Assembly: GCF_002135355.1 (NCBI RefSeq)
Contig: NZ_NEGE01000009.1
Location: 1 to 64,000 of the forward strand
DNA from: Acinetobacter sp. ANC 4169
GTDB taxonomy: Bacteria; Pseudomonadota; Gammaproteobacteria; Pseudomonadales; Moraxellaceae
DNA length: 64,000 bases
Direction of reading: 5' to 3'
Program-made: the position numbers and the translations under genes
Part shown: piece after piece, positions 58,098 to 64,000 of the stretch
Layout of the letters: each line of letters opens with the position of its first letter
Numbering within the stretch: position 1 is the first letter of the stretch
The notes under the pieces: generated by a model
Seen by the model: only the letters and a program-made list of their open reading frames with translations
Told to the model about the DNA's origin: nothing
The model's database searches: none

Positions 58098-58115
58098 GTG
58101 ACAATTATATGACAA
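58098..58115 (-). promoter_or_regulatory. Pho-box-like direct repeat upstream of pit
   Basis: The minus strand reads TTGTCAT-ATAA-TTGTCAC: two 7-base units 11 bases apart, each one or two changes from the PhoB half-site CTGTCAT/C. It contains the -10-like TATAAT. A further TGTCATATAA at 58121-58130 on the plus strand mirrors the upstream unit. Confidence 0.5.
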
Positions 58116-58515
58116 AGTGGTGTCATATAAAGCAGTTTTTCGTACTTTATTTGGCACCTTCCTCGCTAAAATCCCGAGATAAACAGTCGACTTACACAAT
58201 AAAAATCATATACTTATAATCAAATCTCATCAATTTTCCCTTATACTTCAGCCATTTCCAATAATGTTACAAGGCATAAAATATCAGACAGCCAGACGCT
58301 GTCATACGGACACATAACACAGCATGGCGCATATTCATTACAGCTTGATGAAGGATTTATTACAGAACTTTCAATAGGCTGCCTTGAATTCAAGCCGACT
58401 ATTTATTCAGCAAGCCAATCATTGCGCTCAGTAAATAAACTGAATATCAGTAAAAATGAACTGATTTCTGCTAACATATATGCCGATTTTATATTCCATC
58501 GGATTGGGGTTATTT
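58116..58515. other. Gap between pit and metH
   Basis: About 400 bases. No cobalamin riboswitch (no conserved GCCACTG B12-box) and no SAM riboswitch was seen ahead of metH. A short hairpin CCGAT / ATCGG (about 58483-58502) lies just before the metH ribosome site GGGG. CTGTCAT at about 58290 is a single Pho-like half-site. Confidence 0.4.
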
Positions 58516-61500
58516 ATGTCCACGCTTGCCACCCTAAAAGAGCTGCTCGCTCAACGGATTCTGATTATCGACGGTGCTATGGGCACCATGATTCAGCGTC
58601 ACAAACTCGAAGAAGCTGACTACCGTGGTGAGCGTTTTGCTGACTGGGCATCTGACCTCAAAGGCAATAACGACCTTTTAGTGTTGACGCAACCGCAAAT
58701 CATCCAGGGTATTCACGAAGCCTATCTCGAGGCTGGTGCCGACATTATTGAAACCAACAGCTTTAACGGCACACGTGTTTCAATGTCGGATTATCATATG
58801 GAAGATCTGGTTCCCGAGATTAACCGTGAAGCGGCACGTATTGCCAAAGAAGCTTGTGCAAAATACTCGACCCCAGAAAAACCACGTTTTGTTGCCGGTG
58901 TGCTTGGGCCAACATCTCGTACCTGTTCAATCTCACCCAATGTGAATGATCCGGCTTTTCGTAACATTACTTTTGATGAACTGAAAGAAAACTATATTCA
59001 AGCTGCACATGCCTTGATTGAAGGTGGTGCAGACATTCTATTGATCGAAACTGTATTCGATACCTTAAACTGTAAAGCTGCAATCTTCGCAGTCAAAGAA
59101 GTGTTCAACCAGATTGGCTATGAATTGCCGTTGATGATCTCAGGCACCATTACCGATGCTTCAGGCCGTACCTTGACCGGTCAAACAGCAGAAGCGTTCT
59201 GGAACTCTGTCCGTCATGGTGACTTGCTGTCGATCGGCTTTAACTGTGCGCTTGGTGCAGATGCCATGCGTCCGCACGTGAAAACCATTTCCGATGTCGC
59301 CGATACTTTTGTTTCAGCGCATCCAAACGCGGGCTTGCCAAATGCCTTCGGTGGTTATGATGAAACTCCGGAAGAAACTGCAGCATTCATCAAAGAGTTT
59401 GCTGAAAGTGGCCTGATTAACATCACTGGTGGCTGCTGTGGTACAACGCCTGATCATATCCGTGCCATTTACAATGCGGTAAAAGACATCAAGCCGCGTC
59501 AGGTTCCTGAAACCAAACCTGCTTGCCGTTTAAGTGGTCTAGAGCCGTTTAACATTACTGCTGAATCACTATTTGTAAACGTTGGTGAACGTACCAACGT
59601 CACCGGTTCGAAAAAATTCCTGCGTTTAATCCGTGAAGAAAACTTTGCCGAAGCTTTAGATGTCGCGCTACAACAAGTGGTTGCAGGCGCACAGGTGATT
59701 GACATCAACATGGATGAAGGCATGCTCGATTCGCAAGGTGCGATGGTGCATTTCCTGAATCTTGTGGCTTCTGAACCTGAAATTTCACGCGTGCCAATCA
59801 TGATTGACTCCTCTAAATGGGAAATCATTGAAGCAGGCTTGAAATGCGTACAAGGTAAGCCGGTTGTTAACTCGATTTCCCTTAAAGAAGGTTATGACGA
59901 GTTTGTACACAAAGCACGCCTTTGCCGTCAGTACGGTGCAGCCGTGATTGTGATGGCATTTGACGAAGATGGTCAGGCCGATACCGCAGCGCGTAAGCGT
60001 GAAATCTGTAAGCGTTCATACGATGTTTTGGTGAATGAAGTCGGCTTCCCTGCTGAAGACATCATCTTTGACCCGAACGTGTTTGCAGTCGCAACTGGTA
60101 TTGAAGAACACAACAACTACGCCGTGGACTTTATTGAAGCAACGGGCTGGATTAAACAAAACTTGCCACATGCCATGATTTCAGGCGGTGTATCCAACGT
60201 ATCGTTCTCATTCCGCGGTAATGAACCGGTTCGTGAAGCGATTCACTCGGTGTTCTTGTACCATGCCATTAAGCAAGGCATGACCATGGGTATCGTTAAC
60301 GCTGGTCAAATGGCGATTTATGACGATATTGATGCTGAGCTGAAAGCTGCGGTTGAAGATGTGATCTTGAACCAAAACCAAGGTGAAAGTCAGCATGATG
60401 CGACTGAAAAGCTGCTTGAAGTGGCTGAGAAATACCGTGGTCAAGGCGCTGCGCAAAAACAAGTGGAAAACCTGGAATGGCGTGAGCTTCCAGTTGAAAA
60501 ACGTCTTGAGCATGCTTTGGTGAAAGGTATCACCACCTTTATTGATGAAGATACTGAAGAAGCACGTTTAAAAGCCAAACGTCCACTCGATGTGATTGAA
60601 GGCCCACTGATGGACGGCATGAACGTGGTCGGCGACCTGTTCGGTTCGGGCAAAATGTTCCTGCCGCAAGTGGTAAAATCTGCACGTGTGATGAAACAGG
60701 CTGTGGCTTGGTTGAACCCGTACATCGAAGCAGAAAAAACAGGCGCGCAGTCTAAAGGTAAAGTGTTGATGGCGACCGTAAAAGGCGACGTGCACGATAT
60801 CGGCAAGAACATCGTTGGAGTAGTTTTAGGCTGTAACGGTTATGACATCGTTGACCTGGGCGTGATGGTGCCTGCGGAAAAAATCCTGCAAACTGCGATT
60901 GATGAGAAAGTTGACATCATCGGTCTTTCTGGCTTGATTACTCCGTCACTAGATGAAATGGTCTTTGTTGCTAAAGAAATGCAGCGTAAAGGTTTTAATG
61001 TCCCGCTGATGATTGGTGGTGCAACCACATCTAAAGCGCATACAGCAGTGAAAATTGATCCGCAATATTCAAATGATGCAGTGATTTATGTAGCCGATGC
61101 TTCACGTGCGGTCGGTGTGGCAACTACCCTTCTTTCGAAAGAAATGAAGCCGAAGTTTGTTGAAGAAACCCGTGCTGAATATGAGAAAGTGCGTGAGCGT
61201 ATTGCCAACAAACAGCCGAAAGCAGCCAAACTGTCTTATGCAGAATCGGTTGAAAATGGCTTGAAGATTGACTTTTCAGCGAATAAGCCTGTGAAACCAA
61301 ACTTTATTGGTACGCAAACGCTGACCAATTATCCATTGGAAACATTGGTTGAATACTTCGACTGGACGCCGTTCTTTATTTCTTGGAGCTTGGCGGGTAA
61401 ATTCCCTGCAATTCTAACTGATGAAGTGGTGGGTGAAGCAGCCACTGACTTGTATGAACAAGCACAGAAAATGCTGAAAGATATTATCGATAACAAACGT

Positions 61501-62205
61501 TTTGATGCACGTGCTGTATTTGGTATTTACCCTGCCAACCGTTCAGCAGCGGATTCGGTTGAAGTGTATAGCGAAGATGGCAAATCGGTTACGCATACCT
61601 TCCATCATATTCGTCAACAGTCTGACAAAGTGACAGGTAAACCAAACTTGTCATTAGCAGACTTTGTTGCGCCTAAAGGTGTTGCGGAAGATTACTTGGG
61701 TGGTTTCACTGTATCGATCTTCGGTGCGGAAGAAATGGCCAATGAGTACAAAGCCAAAGGCGATGACTACTCTGCAATTTTGGCTCAATCTTTAGGTGAC
61801 CGTTTTGCCGAAGCGTTTGCGGAGCATTTGCATGAGCGCATTCGCAAAGAGTTCTGGGGCAACCAAGCGTCTGAAACGTTAAGCAATGAAGAGTTGATTA
61901 AAGAGAAGTATGTCGGCATCCGTCCTGCCCCAGGCTACCCTGCTTGTCCTGAACACTCTGAAAAAGTGCCGTTATTTGACTGGTTAGGTTCTACTGACAA
62001 AATTGGTACGCAATTGACGACTAGCTTTGCAATGTGGCCACCTTCATCTGTTAGCGGTTTCTATTATGCAAACCCTGAAAGTCAGTACTTTAATGTGGGT
62101 AAAATCGCAGGCGATCAGCTTGAGGATTATGCGAAGCGTAAGGGCTGGACTTTAGATGAAGCTAAGCGTTGGTTAGCGCCGAATTTGGATGATTCGGTGG
62201 TTTAA
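58516..62205 (+). CDS. metH: Cobalamin-dependent methionine synthase
   Basis: 1229 residues from the ATG at 58516. The homocysteine-binding domain (about 1-330) has zinc cysteines near 243 and 306-307 (GGCCGTTPD). The folate-binding TIM barrel (about 350-615) follows, then the cap and B12 domain (about 645-890) with DVHDIGKN, whose His near 760 ligates cobalt. The SAM reactivation domain (about 900-1229) has [12 protein letters not shown]. It transfers methyl from methyltetrahydrofolate to homocysteine. The length is close to E. coli MetH. Confidence 0.98.
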   Translation: MSTLATLKELLAQRILIIDGAMGTMIQRHKLEEADYRGERFADWASDLKGNNDLLVLTQPQIIQGIHEAYLEAGADIIETNSFNGTRVSMSDYHMEDLVPEINREAARIAKEACAKYSTPEKPRFVAGVLGPTSRTCSISPNVNDPAFRNITFDELKENYIQAAHALIEGGADILLIETVFDTLNCKAAIFAVKEVFNQIGYELPLMISGTITDASGRTLTGQTAEAFWNSVRHGDLLSIGFNCALGADAMRPHVKTISDVADTFVSAHPNAGLPNAFGGYDETPEETAAFIKEFAESGLINITGGCCGTTPDHIRAIYNAVKDIKPRQVPETKPACRLSGLEPFNITAESLFVNVGERTNVTGSKKFLRLIREENFAEALDVALQQVVAGAQVIDINMDEGMLDSQGAMVHFLNLVASEPEISRVPIMIDSSKWEIIEAGLKCVQGKPVVNSISLKEGYDEFVHKARLCRQYGAAVIVMAFDEDGQADTAARKREICKRSYDVLVNEVGFPAEDIIFDPNVFAVATGIEEHNNYAVDFIEATGWIKQNLPHAMISGGVSNVSFSFRGNEPVREAIHSVFLYHAIKQGMTMGIVNAGQMAIYDDIDAELKAAVEDVILNQNQGESQHDATEKLLEVAEKYRGQGAAQKQVENLEWRELPVEKRLEHALVKGITTFIDEDTEEARLKAKRPLDVIEGPLMDGMNVVGDLFGSGKMFLPQVVKSARVMKQAVAWLNPYIEAEKTGAQSKGKVLMATVKGDVHDIGKNIVGVVLGCNGYDIVDLGVMVPAEKILQTAIDEKVDIIGLSGLITPSLDEMVFVAKEMQRKGFNVPLMIGGATTSKAHTAVKIDPQYSNDAVIYVADASRAVGVATTLLSKEMKPKFVEETRAEYEKVRERIANKQPKAAKLSYAESVENGLKIDFSANKPVKPNFIGTQTLTNYPLETLVEYFDWTPFFISWSLAGKFPAILTDEVVGEAATDLYEQAQKMLKDIIDNKRFDARAVFGIYPANRSAADSVEVYSEDGKSVTHTFHHIRQQSDKVTGKPNLSLADFVAPKGVAEDYLGGFTVSIFGAEEMANEYKAKGDDYSAILAQSLGDRFAEAFAEHLHERIRKEFWGNQASETLSNEELIKEKYVGIRPAPGYPACPEHSEKVPLFDWLGSTDKIGTQLTTSFAMWPPSSVSGFYYANPESQYFNVGKIAGDQLEDYAKRKGWTLDEAKRWLAPNLDDSVV

Positions 62206-62226
62206 GAATCCTCTAATTTAGAGAAG

Positions 62227-62257
62227 AAAAAAATCCCCTCGAATGAGGGGGTTTTTT
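62227..62257. terminator. Terminator after metH
   Basis: AAAAAATCCCCTC / GAGGGGGTTTTTT with loop GAAT. Confidence 0.88.
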
Positions 62258-62302
62258 ATTTATAATTAGAAGTCTTAAAAATACATAAACGACATTTATA
62301 AA

Positions 62303-62656
62303 ATGAAAAAAATATTCTTACTTTTAGTTTTACCTTTTATTTCATCTTTTGCTTTTGCAGAATGTAAGGCAAGCAACGTATACGATGAAATTGCTTGTTA
62401 TGAAAAAGAACTAAAATCTAATAAAACCAAACTCAACCAAACTTATCAAAAGCTCTATAACACTATGGATGATGAAGGTAAGAAAATTTTAGAAACCTCT
62501 CAAAAGAATTGGTTGTTATATAAAAATAGTCATTGTGATGAACTCGTGTCTTATATTTCGAGCTCTTCACTCGGTGCAGGTTCCAAGTTAATCAATCTAT
62601 CATGCAATGCCGATCTTATTGATCAGCGAATTAAAGAGCTGAAGGATTTACTTTAA
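62303..62656 (+). CDS. LprI/DUF1311-like periplasmic protein
   Basis: A 117-residue exported protein. The signal peptide (KKIFLLLVLPFISSFAFA) is cut before ECKAS. The mature part has the DUF1311/LprI pattern: early Cys, then CYEKELKSNKTKLNQTYQKLY, then a Trp (KNWLLYKNSHCDEL) and two more Cys. Relatives inhibit lysozyme or are of unknown function. It is a single gene. Confidence 0.75.
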   Translation: MKKIFLLLVLPFISSFAFAECKASNVYDEIACYEKELKSNKTKLNQTYQKLYNTMDDEGKKILETSQKNWLLYKNSHCDELVSYISSSSLGAGSKLINLSCNADLIDQRIKELKDLL

Positions 62657-62680
62657 TTTTTAGGTAATCCCCCCTAAATC

Positions 62681-62698
62681 CCCCTTTTACAAAAGGGG
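62681..62698. repeat. Perfect CCCC-type hairpin repeat
   Basis: CCCCTTTT (62681-62688) and AAAAGGGG (62691-62698) around AC, preceded by further C-runs. It is a small dispersed-repeat-like palindrome beside the IS3 copy. Confidence 0.5.
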
Positions 62699-62735
62699 AC
62701 TTTCGCGTATCACATGAGTTCCGTGACTGTAGTGG

Positions 62736-63605
<870 letters not shown>

Positions 63606-63609
<4 letters not shown>

Positions 63610-63911
63610 CGCATATGTTTGAATTCGTCTGACATTAAGAGAGCTGTAGCCTTTTTTAGGATCATTTTCTCCTGTTCGAGTTGATGAATACGAGCTTTAA
63701 GTTGCTGTATTTCTCTTTGTTCAGTCGTTAAAGCAGGCGCTGTTGGGGCTTGACCTGTTCGTTCAAATTGAAGTTGATCAACCCAGCGTCTCAATGCTGT
63801 TTGACCAATATCTAAAGCACGACAGGCTTGTAAAATTGAATAGCCTTGATCAAGTACAAGGCTTGCTGCTTCAAGTTTGAATTCTGGAGTGAATGTTCGT
63901 CTTGATTTCAT
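63606..63911 (-). CDS. IS3-family transposase orfA
   Basis: 101 residues from the ATG at 63911 (GAGGTG upstream). It has the helix-turn-helix RRTFTPEFKLEAASLVLDQGYSILQACRALDIGQTALRRWVDQL and a leucine zipper QQLKARIHQLEQEKMILKKATALL, as usual for IS3 OrfA. Its frame is intact, but the partner orfB is not, so the element should be immobile on its own. Confidence 0.88.
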
Positions 63912-63978
63912 GGAGCACCTCTTTGGTGAATACATTATCACCTAATTTGGTGTCCAACTTTATTAAACCACTACAATC

Positions 63979-63999
63979 CCCTCTCCTCTTAGGAGAGGG
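63979..63999. repeat. Perfect CCCTCTCCT hairpin at window end
   Basis: CCCTCTCCT (63979-63987) and AGGAGAGGG (63991-63999) around CTT, directly right of the IS3 end. It is related in sequence to the arms at 56304-56366. Confidence 0.5.
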
Positions 64000-64000
64000 C

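Noticed and set aside
58116..58515. Possible cobalamin or SAM riboswitch ahead of metH
   Set aside because: No B12-box and no SAM riboswitch core were seen; only a weak 5-bp hairpin is present.

Overview
This window is ordinary chromosomal DNA from a gamma-proteobacterium, almost certainly Acinetobacter. The evidence is the low-GC, densely terminator-punctuated layout, the long-form isocitrate lyase, and above all the rubA-rubB-esterase-oxyR cluster, an arrangement known from Acinetobacter baylyi ADP1. Nearly all genes are core housekeeping genes. I found no defence island, prophage, CRISPR array or secondary-metabolite cluster. Mobile DNA is limited to an IS30-family end at the left edge and a decayed IS3-family copy at the right edge.

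Layout. 1-5.3 kb: IS30 end, aceA (glyoxylate shunt), a LysR regulator and a CorC/HlyC-type membrane protein. 5.3-9 kb: small uncharacterised proteins around a tRNA-Leu(UAA). 9-13.8 kb: folP, ftsH and rlmE, divergent from yhbY. 14-19.7 kb: a coiled-coil protein, then carA-carB-greA behind a leader that can fold into nested terminator-like hairpins. 19.8-23.8 kb: TetR/RidA pair with two palindromic operators, a CatB-like acetyltransferase, a degenerate tRNA-Met relic, UspA and an alkyltransferase-like protein. 24-31.9 kb: CPA1 antiporter, a YpfJ-type metallopeptidase, a DUF808 protein, trpS, lysS and an SRPBCC protein. 32-38.5 kb: YqiA-like hydrolase, apt, the rubA-rubB-est-oxyR operon, a gap with two minus-strand terminators (candidate small RNAs) and an orphan response regulator. 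38.5-49.5 kb: ppk, mtgA, a rhomboid protease, a YbbAP-like ABC transporter divergent from tesA, a beta-carbonic anhydrase, and a lipase-like hydrolase with an unknown helical protein. 49.6-54.5 kb: an iron block of a TonB receptor and a siderophore-binding protein, both behind Fur-box-like sites, flanking nfuA and a second rhomboid. 54.6-64 kb: a large unknown protein with a Rossmann-like motif, a PiT phosphate transporter behind a Pho-box-like repeat, metH, an LprI-like protein and the IS3 remnant.

Genes that plausibly act together are: carA/carB (carbamoyl phosphate) with greA; rubA/rubB (electron transfer to alkane hydroxylase) with oxyR; the TonB receptor, the binding protein and NfuA (iron uptake and Fe-S assembly); and Pit with Ppk (phosphate). 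The most interesting unexplained signals are non-coding: the 37.25-37.49 kb tandem minus-strand terminators, the carAB leader, the 40-bp inverted copy of the tesA tail at 46.2/46.5 kb, the tRNA-Met relic, and the Pho-like box over the pit promoter. All functional statements rest on reading the sequence and on family knowledge; no database search was run.
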